Shown here piece after piece: positions 16,474-23,612 of a stretch of 40,475 nt of DNA. The notes beneath the pieces are model-generated. The model saw nothing but the letters and a program-made list of their open reading frames with translations. It did no database searches and was not told the DNA's origin. The first letter of the stretch is position 1. The number at the start of each line of letters is the position of its first letter. The position numbers were made by a program, and so were the translations under genes. The DNA is from Acidaminococcaceae bacterium UBA2453 (GTDB lineage: Bacteria; Bacillota; Negativicutes; Acidaminococcales; Acidaminococcaceae): positions 1 to 40,475 of the forward strand of contig DDQB01000016.1 of NCBI GenBank assembly GCA_002342505.1, given 5' to 3'.

Positions 16474-17547
16474 ATGAAAATCACCTTATTGCCGGGCGAC
16501 GGCATCGGCCCGGAAATTGTAGACGCAACGGTAAAAGTAATGGATGCGGCAGCAAAGAAGTTCGGCTTTGCGCTGGAATATGATCATCAGCTGTTAGGCG
16601 GCTGCGCCATCGACGCATACAACGATCCCTATCCGGAAATCACGCAGAAATCCGCCAGGACGGCGGACGCGGTGTTGCTGGGGGCGGTAGGTGGTCCCAA
16701 ATGGGACAACGTGGATCCGTCCATACGTCCGGAAAAAGGGCTGCTGCGTATCCGCAAAGACCTGGGTCTGTACTGCAACCTGCGTCCCATGAAGGTGAGC
16801 CGGTTTACGGCCCACTTATCCCCGCTGAAACCGGAACGCGCACAGGGGACAGACCTCCTGATCGTCCGGGAACTGACCGGCGGCATCTACTTTGGAACCC
16901 ATAATGAAGCGGCCATGGTGGATGGTGTGGAAACGGCTTCTGACATTGACCTGTACACCCGTCCGGAAGTGGAACGGATCGCCCGGAAAGCTTTTGAAGC
17001 GGCCAAGGTGCGCCGGGGAAAGGTGACATCCGTGGACAAGGCCAACGTGCTGGCGGAGTCCCGTATGTGGCGCAAAATCGTGACGGAGATGCAGGCAAAA
17101 GAATACCCGGATATTGAGCTGAACCACTTATATGTAGATAACTGCGCCATGCAGCTGGTGCTGAACCCCGGCCAGTTTGACGTGGTGCTGACCAATAACA
17201 TCTTTGGCGACATCCTGTCGGATGAAGCGTCCGTGCTGGGTGGTTCCATCGGCCTGTTGCCCAGCGCCAGCCTCGGGGACGGAACCGGGCTGTATGAGCC
17301 CATCCACGGCAGCGCGCCGGATATTGCCGGCATGGGTATTGCCAATCCCACGGGTACCATCCTGTCCGCCGCCATGCTGTTCCGTTATTCGTTGGATCAG
17401 CAGGCTGCAGCGGATGCAGTGGAAGCTGCGGTTGACAAAGTGTATGAAGCAGGGTGCCGCACGCCGGACCTGTTCGGGGAAGGCATGACCAAAGTGAATA
17501 CGCAGGAGATGGGAGAACTGGTGGCGAAGGCGCTGCTGGAAGCGTAA
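16474..17547 (+). CDS. leuB: 3-isopropylmalate dehydrogenase
   Basis: It oxidatively decarboxylates 3-isopropylmalate with NAD, the third step of leucine synthesis. GDGIGPEIVDA is at the N-terminus, and GAVGGPKWDN lies near 70. NIFGDILSDEASVLGGSIG holds the metal-binding aspartates, and EPIHGSAPDIAG is the cofactor-binding loop. The 357-residue length is standard. The ATG at 16474 is preferred because AGGAGA (16459-16464) lies nine bases upstream; the in-frame ATG at 16456 precedes that site. It is 144 bases after leuD. Confidence 0.95.
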   Translation: MKITLLPGDGIGPEIVDATVKVMDAAAKKFGFALEYDHQLLGGCAIDAYNDPYPEITQKSARTADAVLLGAVGGPKWDNVDPSIRPEKGLLRIRKDLGLYCNLRPMKVSRFTAHLSPLKPERAQGTDLLIVRELTGGIYFGTHNEAAMVDGVETASDIDLYTRPEVERIARKAFEAAKVRRGKVTSVDKANVLAESRMWRKIVTEMQAKEYPDIELNHLYVDNCAMQLVLNPGQFDVVLTNNIFGDILSDEASVLGGSIGLLPSASLGDGTGLYEPIHGSAPDIAGMGIANPTGTILSAAMLFRYSLDQQAAADAVEAAVDKVYEAGCRTPDLFGEGMTKVNTQEMGELVAKALLEA

Positions 17548-17577
17548 GGCATCGTATCGTAATGAAGCTGCAACATA

Positions 17578-17617
17578 AAAACGGGATCTGTAAATCAAAG
17601 CGGATCCCGTTTTTTTA
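17578..17617 (+). terminator. intrinsic terminator after leuB
   Basis: ACGGGATCTG (17581-17590) pairs with CGGATCCCGT (17601-17610), with one G-U. Flanking A and T tracts and a run of seven or more T complete it. Confidence 0.9.
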
Positions 17618-17638
17618 TAAGCACAGACATATAAAATA

Positions 17639-17647
17639 TGGTACAAT
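17639..17647 (+). promoter_or_regulatory. candidate extended -10 promoter of the CCA enzyme gene
   Basis: TGGTACAAT is identical to the extended -10 before the GGDEF gene. No good -35 is seen, which is common for extended -10 promoters. Confidence 0.45.
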
Positions 17648-17712
17648 AAATGAATCAATGAAAATACGCCGATACAATACGGACAGTTTCCAGCCAGGAC
17701 AGCAGGTGTGAT

Positions 17713-19536
17713 ATGCAGAAACGGTTTCCCTCTTATGTATTAAAAACTTTAGATATTTTACGCGACGCCGGGTACGAGGCCTACGTGGTGGGCGGCGCGG
17801 TGCGTGACCTTCTGCTGGGGCTGGAACCCGGGGATTATGATATTGCTACCAGCGCCCGCCCGGAACAGATTGTGGCTGTGTTGCGTAAAGCGGGATACAC
17901 GCTGGCGGAGAAACTGGGGGAGAATTTTGGCGTGGTGGCGGCGGTGACGGAAGGCCACGCCATGGAAGTGGCAACATTCCGAAACGAGCGTTATGCCTAT
18001 GGAAAGGATGCCCACCGTCCTGCTGAGGTTTGGTACTGTGACACGTTGCGGGAAGACCTGTCCCGCCGGGATTTTACAGTTAATGCTATGGCTATGGACG
18101 CAGCGGGAAACCTGTATGACTTTTATGGCGGGCAGAAAGACCTGAACGCAAAGCTGTTGCGCACGGTAGGGGATCCGAAAAAGCGGTTTGCGGAGGATGC
18201 CCTGCGCATGTACCGGGCCTGCCGTTTTGTGGCGCAATTGGGTTTCACTTATGTTGAAGGCGATGATATGGCGGCAGATGTTGCTGGCGATTACGATGAA
18301 CGGCTGACCATAGAACAGAATCTGCGCGCGGCCATGGAAAAAGCAGGGAAGAATGTACCTGCGGATATGAAAACGATGGGGCCGGACGCCCAGCTTACCG
18401 GTTGCGGTACGGCTCCTGACTCCGGGGAACAAAGAAAGGCGGAGAATGCAGTACGGACGGCCTGCTGGTCCGGACAGCGCGCGGAGCTGGATGCGTTTGG
18501 GCAGCCGGGAACAAAGTATTGCATGAAAAAGCGTTACACATTTGCTGTCAGCCAGTGCCGAAACCTGTCACTGGAGAGGGTGAAAACAGAACTGGACAAG
18601 ATGCTGGTGGGAAGGTTTGCGGGCAAAGGGCTTGCCCTCTTTCTTTCCAGCGGTCTGGCCGGCGCCCGGTGCCGGGTGCGGGACAGGGGCAGCGAATCCT
18701 ATGTGGATGTGTTGCCTGAATTGGCGCATTTGCCAGGCTTGCCGCAGAATATCCGGTTTCATTGTTACAATGTGTGGGAGCACATTCTGGCGGCGGTGGA
18801 CAACGGGCCGCAGGATCTGACGCTGCGCTGGGCGTTAGTGCTGCATGACGTGGCGAAAGGATTGCCGGGTATCCGGGGCGCTACCCCTGATGGGTATCCC
18901 AACGACCACGGGCACGAAAAAGAAAGCGCGAAGATGGCGGAAGCGATCCTGGAACGCCTTCGTTATCCGCATCCTTTTATCCGGCGCGTGGTATGGCTGG
19001 TGTCGCGTCACATGCGCTTTGCACCGATGCTGATCCGGAAGAATAATACCCTGCTTCGCTGGATTCGCAGCGAAGCGACAGGAGGTACATTCAGGACTGA
19101 AGCGGAAATGACAGATGCTTTTGCCCAGCTGACGGAGGTATTTCTGGCCGACATGGGCGCAACATGGGCCGGTGTTTTGCAGGAATCGGTGATGGAAGAA
19201 GGACGCCGCCTGGGAGAAGAAGCGGTGCAGATCGCCCGGGAACAGATGCCGGTGCATACATCCGACCTGAAAGTGCGGGGCGGAGAAGTGCAGGCATTGC
19301 TGGCGGCGCATTTGGAACCGGTAATGCATGGTGAAGAAAAACGGGGAACTTCTGCCGCAGGAGGAACGGGAAGCTCCGGGGGGGAAAGAGATGCGATTCC
19401 CATGACTGTGGGCGAAGCAATGAAGTATCTGCTTATGCGGGTGCAGAGCGGCAGCGTGCCCAATGAAAAGGAAGCGCTGCTGGCAGCGTTGGAAGCTAAA
19501 ATAAAAAAAGGAAAGCAAAAAGAGACGTGGCTTTAA
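17713..19536 (+). CDS. cca: CCA tRNA nucleotidyltransferase with HD domain and insertions
   Basis: It adds or repairs the 3' CCA of tRNAs. The head domain shows GGAVRDLLLG (about 27-36), the metal-binding DYDIAT, and RRDFTVNAMA with the RRD motif. FAEDALRMYRACRF marks the RNA-binding neck region. An HD-type domain follows (LHDVAKG near 378, with SRHMRFAP). At 607 residues it is about 150 longer than usual class II enzymes. About 60-65 residues (roughly 216-278) are inserted between AAMEKAG and LSLERVKTELDKML, a place where relatives are continuous. A Gly/Ser-rich stretch also lies near 540-555. The inserted region is rich in Gly, Ala, Gln and Cys and has no recognised domain. Whether it adds only CCA, or A or CC as in split systems, cannot be told. 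Confidence 0.9.
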   Translation: MQKRFPSYVLKTLDILRDAGYEAYVVGGAVRDLLLGLEPGDYDIATSARPEQIVAVLRKAGYTLAEKLGENFGVVAAVTEGHAMEVATFRNERYAYGKDAHRPAEVWYCDTLREDLSRRDFTVNAMAMDAAGNLYDFYGGQKDLNAKLLRTVGDPKKRFAEDALRMYRACRFVAQLGFTYVEGDDMAADVAGDYDERLTIEQNLRAAMEKAGKNVPADMKTMGPDAQLTGCGTAPDSGEQRKAENAVRTACWSGQRAELDAFGQPGTKYCMKKRYTFAVSQCRNLSLERVKTELDKMLVGRFAGKGLALFLSSGLAGARCRVRDRGSESYVDVLPELAHLPGLPQNIRFHCYNVWEHILAAVDNGPQDLTLRWALVLHDVAKGLPGIRGATPDGYPNDHGHEKESAKMAEAILERLRYPHPFIRRVVWLVSRHMRFAPMLIRKNNTLLRWIRSEATGGTFRTEAEMTDAFAQLTEVFLADMGATWAGVLQESVMEEGRRLGEEAVQIAREQMPVHTSDLKVRGGEVQALLAAHLEPVMHGEEKRGTSAAGGTGSSGGERDAIPMTVGEAMKYLLMRVQSGSVPNEKEALLAALEAKIKKGKQKETWL

Positions 19537-19561
19537 AGGAGAGCTGTCCGCTTCAGACATA

Positions 19562-19584
19562 AGCGCCGTCGCATTGCCGGCGCT
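19562..19584 (+). other. hairpin after the CCA enzyme gene
   Basis: AGCGCCG (19562-19568) pairs with CGGCGCT (19578-19584). There is no T-run, so it is at best a weak terminator. Confidence 0.4.
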
Positions 19585-19594
19585 GTATTGGATG

Positions 19595-19622
19595 TTGCGA
19601 AGATAGATGATATAGATATAGT
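19595..19622 (+). promoter_or_regulatory. candidate promoter of the C39-like peptidase gene
   Basis: TTGCGA (19595-19600) and TATAGT (19617-19622) are 16 bases apart, a plausible but not strong sigma-A promoter. Confidence 0.4.
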
Positions 19623-19657
19623 AAATAACTGTGTTTTATACAGGAGTGGTTCATATT

Positions 19658-20473
19658 ATGATGAAGAAAGCGATGTTGGCGGCGGTTGCCGCAGCGGCTG
19701 TCGGCGCCTTGAACTTCTATACTGTGAATACGGGTGAAGAAGAATCGGGGAAGGGCGGCGCGCTGGATAACCTGAAGGGCAGTATTGGACTTTTGCTGCA
19801 AAAGGACGACGGCGGCTCCGCAGCGAAACAGGGAAAGGCTGATGTTAAGGATTCGCCGTATTTTAAAAAGGCGGATATATATAATATGAAGTCCGGTGGC
19901 AGCCTGCTGATTTTGGAAAAGTACCGGACGTATCAGCAACATACGGAATACACCTGCGGCCCGGCGGCGGCGCTGACCGTAGTGCGGCATTTTCTGGGAG
20001 AAGTTCCGGATTCGGAAATGGAAATGGCAAAGATCATGGGGACGCACCCGGCCAATATGAAGGATCCCGGTACCAACACCCGGGGCATGAGCCGGTACTT
20101 TGAACAAAAGGGATGGAAGGTGAAGAACTCCCTGAAAGACGGCTCCTCCAAAACCTATGAGGACTTTCTGGCATTTGTGGATGATAACCTGAAGCAGGGC
20201 ATCCCCATCATGGTGGAAAACGTGGACTGGGGCGGACACTGGCGGGTGATCATAGGCCACGATACCATGGGCACCGGGAATGGGTCAGATGACGTGCTGA
20301 TCATGGCGGATCCTTACGATACGACAGACCATGCGCAGGACGGATACAATATCATTTCCGCGGAGCGTTTCTACTATATGTGGTTTGACGCACACCTGTT
20401 CCGGGAAAATGAGAAGGACCAGCAATGGCTGACGGCTGTTCCGCCGGACTATGCGCCGGGCAAACAGAAATAG
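19658..20473 (+). CDS. exported C39-like cysteine peptidase family protein
   Basis: A hydrophobic N-terminus (MKK start, then about 14 Ala/Val/Leu residues) suggests export or a membrane anchor. A low-complexity linker (about 25-70) leads to a papain-like C39 domain. QQHTEYTCGPAAAL holds the oxyanion Gln and catalytic Cys100, GGHWRVIIG the catalytic His194, and ADPYD the expected Asp, so the triad is complete. C39-family domains cleave at double-glycine sites in bacteriocin exporters, but stand-alone secreted versions have unknown substrates. The ATG at 19658 is chosen because AGGAG (19642-19646) lies 11 bases upstream. The next gene is also exported and begins 55 bases on, so the two may work together. 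Confidence 0.75.
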   Translation: MMKKAMLAAVAAAAVGALNFYTVNTGEEESGKGGALDNLKGSIGLLLQKDDGGSAAKQGKADVKDSPYFKKADIYNMKSGGSLLILEKYRTYQQHTEYTCGPAAALTVVRHFLGEVPDSEMEMAKIMGTHPANMKDPGTNTRGMSRYFEQKGWKVKNSLKDGSSKTYEDFLAFVDDNLKQGIPIMVENVDWGGHWRVIIGHDTMGTGNGSDDVLIMADPYDTTDHAQDGYNIISAERFYYMWFDAHLFRENEKDQQWLTAVPPDYAPGKQK

Positions 20474-20528
20474 AAATGCGTTGATTTTGTATATGCCGCA
20501 GGATCTGCCGCGGCAGAATGGAGATATT

Positions 20529-22109
20529 ATGCTGAAACAGATGATTACCGGGTTAAGCGCGCTGATACTGATGTCGGCGCCGTTTTCTAGCGCTCAGGCC
20601 GCGCTGCTGGCAAAAATTGAAGCCGACGTGGATGGCAGCGGGGTAAAAAAGACGGTGGAGCTGACAGGCGATAAAAAGATGACCGGAAGCAACTATTATT
20701 CCAATCTATGGATAGTGGTGAAAGACTCCGCCGGAAAAATGACGACGGCCTGGAAGCCGGATCTGGACGGAGGATATTACTGTCTGCTGGAAACGCTGCC
20801 GACAGGAAAAAACGAAAAAAGCAAAGCTGCCAGAGAAGCGGCAAAGGCTGGAGAGAAAACGCAGCAGATTAATCAGAAAGAGCTGAATGCGGAAGAGAAA
20901 ACAGCCAAGTCATTGAAAGAAGGACCGGAGCCGGATCAGGCAGAATTGCAATCCGCAACAGACGGACAGACTGCAGGGAAGAAAAAAGACGATACGGATA
21001 AACAGATTGAGGCGCTGCTGGCAGAACTAAAAAAGGCGACGGAAAAAGTGTCTGGCGTGGAGAAGGAGAAAACGGAAATCACGGACAAGTCTCACGACCA
21101 GATTCTGCTGATGGCTGCCAAAGGCGGAAAAAATGCAGCCGTCGGATGCCGGATCGTAGATTTTTCTGACCGGAAGAAAGTACGGGAGGTCTTTTCCGGG
21201 GCAGACGCCTTGGGGATTACCGCTAAGGCGGAGTACCGGCCCGGTTACACCTTTACCGTAGAGTGCAAACTGAAAGATGCAAACGACGGGGAAAAGACAG
21301 TTTCGTTTTCCGGGAAGGCTGACAACCTGCTGCACCTGTACCGTGAGGATGGGAGCATCGCAAAACCCTATCTGCGTCCGCAGGTGACGGAAGTGGTTTC
21401 GCTGACGCGGCTGGCTGACCGGCTGTTTACGGAACAGAATATCCTGGCGGCCAACCGGCGGGATCTTTTGGGGCGGCTGGCCGTCCGCTGGGTGCAGAAA
21501 GAAGGGCGGTGGATCCCGGAGGAAGTAACGCTGGTAGATACTCGCGACGAACAAGCGGAGAATGCAGGAGAAGACAGAGCGGAAGGCGCCGGGAACTGGA
21601 AGCTGTATCCCCGCCGGGCTTTTATCGGAGATCGCAGCATCTGTCGCCCGGTAATAGCCATTGAAGAAAAGCCGGATCTACAGAATAAAATCAATAAGAC
21701 ACTGGCAGACTGGTTCGAAAAAGCGCCCGAGGAAGATGAAAGGGCGTTTCAGGTCAAGTTTGCCGGACCGAATCTGCTGAGCCTTGAACTGGGGAGGCGG
21801 AACCGGGACGGAGAGGTGATCCGTGACTTGTACAATATCGATATGCGCAACGGCGCGATGCTGAAGATGGCGGATATGTTCCATACAAAAAATCCGGATT
21901 TCATCAAAGTACTGAACCTGGCAGGGCGGCCGAAGGATGCCTTTGTTACGGAAAAACCGGCCTTCTGGCATTTTACCGGTAAGTATTATATATTGCAGGA
22001 CCGGCTGCTGGCGGAACATTTCCAGGATGAAGATAAAATCCATATGACCATGATCACCGCGGAAGATATGGCGCCGTTTTTAAAAGATAAGAAAGTGGTT
22101 GAAAAATAA
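20529..22109 (+). CDS. exported protein with DUF3298-like C-terminal domain, function unknown
   Basis: A typical Sec signal peptide (about 1-24, ending SSAQA) opens this 526-residue protein. A charged, Lys/Glu-rich segment likely to form a coiled coil lies at about 90-185. The C-terminal third (about 380-510, with RRAFIGDRSICRPVIAIEE, NIDMRNGAMLKMADMF and a final TAEDMAPFL) resembles the DUF3298 fold found in RsiV-type anti-sigma factors and PdaC-type deacetylases. No deacetylase or anti-sigma domain was recognised. The ATG at 20529 with TGGAGA just upstream is preferred, because the longer frame would remove the signal peptide from the N-terminus. It follows the C39-like peptidase gene. Confidence 0.7.
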   Translation: MLKQMITGLSALILMSAPFSSAQAALLAKIEADVDGSGVKKTVELTGDKKMTGSNYYSNLWIVVKDSAGKMTTAWKPDLDGGYYCLLETLPTGKNEKSKAAREAAKAGEKTQQINQKELNAEEKTAKSLKEGPEPDQAELQSATDGQTAGKKKDDTDKQIEALLAELKKATEKVSGVEKEKTEITDKSHDQILLMAAKGGKNAAVGCRIVDFSDRKKVREVFSGADALGITAKAEYRPGYTFTVECKLKDANDGEKTVSFSGKADNLLHLYREDGSIAKPYLRPQVTEVVSLTRLADRLFTEQNILAANRRDLLGRLAVRWVQKEGRWIPEEVTLVDTRDEQAENAGEDRAEGAGNWKLYPRRAFIGDRSICRPVIAIEEKPDLQNKINKTLADWFEKAPEEDERAFQVKFAGPNLLSLELGRRNRDGEVIRDLYNIDMRNGAMLKMADMFHTKNPDFIKVLNLAGRPKDAFVTEKPAFWHFTGKYYILQDRLLAEHFQDEDKIHMTMITAEDMAPFLKDKKVVEK

Positions 22110-22218
22110 CCGGTCAGGAGATTTGCAGGCGGGGAGGCGCGTCGTCCGGCGGCTGTCTTCAAACGGACGGAGCGGCGTTTTCTGCGTCGGATGGAAGAGA
22201 GAAGCAAAGAATATCAAA

Positions 22219-22242
22219 AAAACTGACTGGCCAGTCAGTTTT
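22219..22242 (+). promoter_or_regulatory. perfect 24-bp palindrome, likely TetR/AcrR-type operator
   Basis: The half-site AAAACTGACTGG is followed directly by its exact reverse complement. Its TGACTGG-CCAGTCA core resembles operators of TetR-family regulators that control efflux pumps. It lies about 66 bases upstream of the -35 element. It has no T-run and is not a terminator. No TetR-like gene is in the window. Confidence 0.65.
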
Positions 22243-22307
22243 GGAAGAAAAATGAAGAATGTGGAAGAAAAGTGAAGAAAACTGAATAAAAACCCGATTT
22301 ATCCGGG

Positions 22308-22336
22308 TTGCGTTTTGACTTGTTTTCTATTATAAT
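22308..22336 (+). promoter_or_regulatory. promoter of the RND efflux operon
   Basis: A perfect TATAAT (22331-22336) has TTGCGT (22308-22313) 17 bases upstream. A nearer TTGACT (22315-22320) is only 10 bases away and cannot serve the same -10. Confidence 0.65.
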
Positions 22337-22338
22337 AT

Positions 22339-22375
22339 TACACATGCTGAAAATGGAAAAGTATCGGCATGTGTA
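22339..22375 (+). other. stem-loop at the 5' end of the RND operon transcript
   Basis: TACACATGC (22339-22347) is perfectly complementary to GCATGTGTA (22367-22375), with a 19-base loop. It lies at or just after the expected transcription start, so it may be an operator overlapping the start or an RNA-stabilising hairpin. Confidence 0.5.
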
Positions 22376-22436
22376 TTATTTTTGCAGATTGTCAAAAGTG
22401 ATATATAAGGCTGTAGATTTCGGGGAGGATCGATTT

Positions 22437-23600
22437 ATGTTATGTAATTTCCATGGAAAATGGGGAAAGAGCCTGGCGGTAGCCCTGGCGGTATCCGGGC
22501 TGCTGGTTTTTGCAGGCTGCGGAAACAAGCAGGCGCAGCAGAAAGCGGCGGCTGTCGTGCCGGTCAAGACCATGCAGGTGATTAAAAGGGATACGCCCAA
22601 TGTGCATGAATTTACCGGTTTTGTAGAAGCGCAGCAGGAAGCAAAGCTGACGGCCAACGTATCCGGCAAGATTACCAGCAAGAACTTCAACGGCGGCGAC
22701 TGGGTGGAAGCGGGACAGGTGCTGTTCACCATTGACCAGCGCACCTATAAAGCCAATGTGCTGAACGCCCAGGCAGGCCTGACGGCTGCCCGGACAGAAT
22801 ATAACCGGCTGAACGCCGATGCGGAACGGTATGCCAAGCTGTATGAGCAGAATGCGGTGTCCAAGCAGCAGTACGATCTGGCCGTGGCCCAGCGGGATTC
22901 TGCCAGAGCGCAGGTGGCGGCTCAGGAAGCCATCCTGGAAAACGCCCAGATCAATATGGGCGATACGGATGTGAAGGCTCCGTTCTCCGGCAGGATCAGT
23001 ACCAGCGACCTGGCCGTAGGAAACTATGTGGCCGCAGGGCAGACCGTGCTGGCCACCATGAGCAACACGAATCCGGTCCGGATCAAATTCAGCATGTCCG
23101 AGAACGAGTACCTGCAGCTTTCCAAAGCCCATTCCGATTCCGGCGCCAAAGCGCTGGAAGACCTGAAACTGGTCCTGTCTGACGGCAGCGTCTATACCGG
23201 CGCCGGCGTGGTGGACCAGGTAGACCGGGAGATCGGCAGCGGTACCGGTGCGTTAACATTAAAAGCGCGGTTCAGCAACGATAACAATATGCTGATGCCG
23301 GGTATGTTCGCCCGCCTGCAGGCCAATGCCGGGACCATAAAGAACGCGATGCTGATCCCCCAGCGCGCAGTGAAAGAGATGCTGTACAAGAAATTCGTAT
23401 TTACAGTAGGCAGCGACAATAAGGTGGATATGAAAGAGGTTACGCTGGGCGCCAGGGTTGGCAAGCTGTGGCTGGTAGAAAGCGGCCTGAACGGGGACGA
23501 GACCCTGGTAGTGGAAGGCATACAGAAAGTTAATAAAGGGTCTGAAGTAAAACCTGCCGCTATGACGGAAGCCGACCTGAGCAACGAAAGCAAACAGTAG
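22437..23600 (+). CDS. RND efflux periplasmic adaptor lipoprotein (AcrA/MexA family)
   Basis: It is predicted to bridge the inner-membrane pump and an outer-membrane channel. A lipoprotein signal ends in LVFAGC with the lipidated Cys28. The lipoyl/barrel-sandwich half-motifs (about 60-100 and 165-205, with VKAPFSGRISTSDLAVGNYV) flank an alpha-helical hairpin (about 100-165, Ala/Gln/Arg rich, coiled coil). Beta-barrel and membrane-proximal domains follow. The ATG at 22437 is used because GGGGAGGA (22422-22429) lies seven bases upstream and it gives a proper lipobox signal; longer frames do not. It lies 12 bases ahead of the pump gene. Confidence 0.92.
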   Translation: MLCNFHGKWGKSLAVALAVSGLLVFAGCGNKQAQQKAAAVVPVKTMQVIKRDTPNVHEFTGFVEAQQEAKLTANVSGKITSKNFNGGDWVEAGQVLFTIDQRTYKANVLNAQAGLTAARTEYNRLNADAERYAKLYEQNAVSKQQYDLAVAQRDSARAQVAAQEAILENAQINMGDTDVKAPFSGRISTSDLAVGNYVAAGQTVLATMSNTNPVRIKFSMSENEYLQLSKAHSDSGAKALEDLKLVLSDGSVYTGAGVVDQVDREIGSGTGALTLKARFSNDNNMLMPGMFARLQANAGTIKNAMLIPQRAVKEMLYKKFVFTVGSDNKVDMKEVTLGARVGKLWLVESGLNGDETLVVEGIQKVNKGSEVKPAAMTEADLSNESKQ

Positions 23601-23612
23601 GAGGTAACCCAA

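Larger units (their letters stand above)
22110..22436 (+). promoter_or_regulatory. control region of the RND efflux operon
   Basis: These 327 bases hold, in order, a weak hairpin CGTCCG/CGGACG (22143-22169), a perfect 24-bp palindrome (22219-22242), a hairpin AACCCG/CGGGTT (22291-22309), a promoter, and a 9-bp stem-loop in the 5' untranslated region (22339-22375). No gene was found in the region on either strand. Confidence 0.7.

Noticed and set aside
20451..20528. Longer N-terminus for the DUF3298-like protein, overlapping the peptidase gene
   Set aside because: It would bury a clear signal peptide behind 26 charged residues; the ATG at 20529 has its own ribosome binding site.
22308..22436. 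Longer N-terminus for the RND adaptor
   Set aside because: It runs through the promoter and 5' leader; the ATG at 22437 gives a proper lipobox signal and a strong ribosome binding site.
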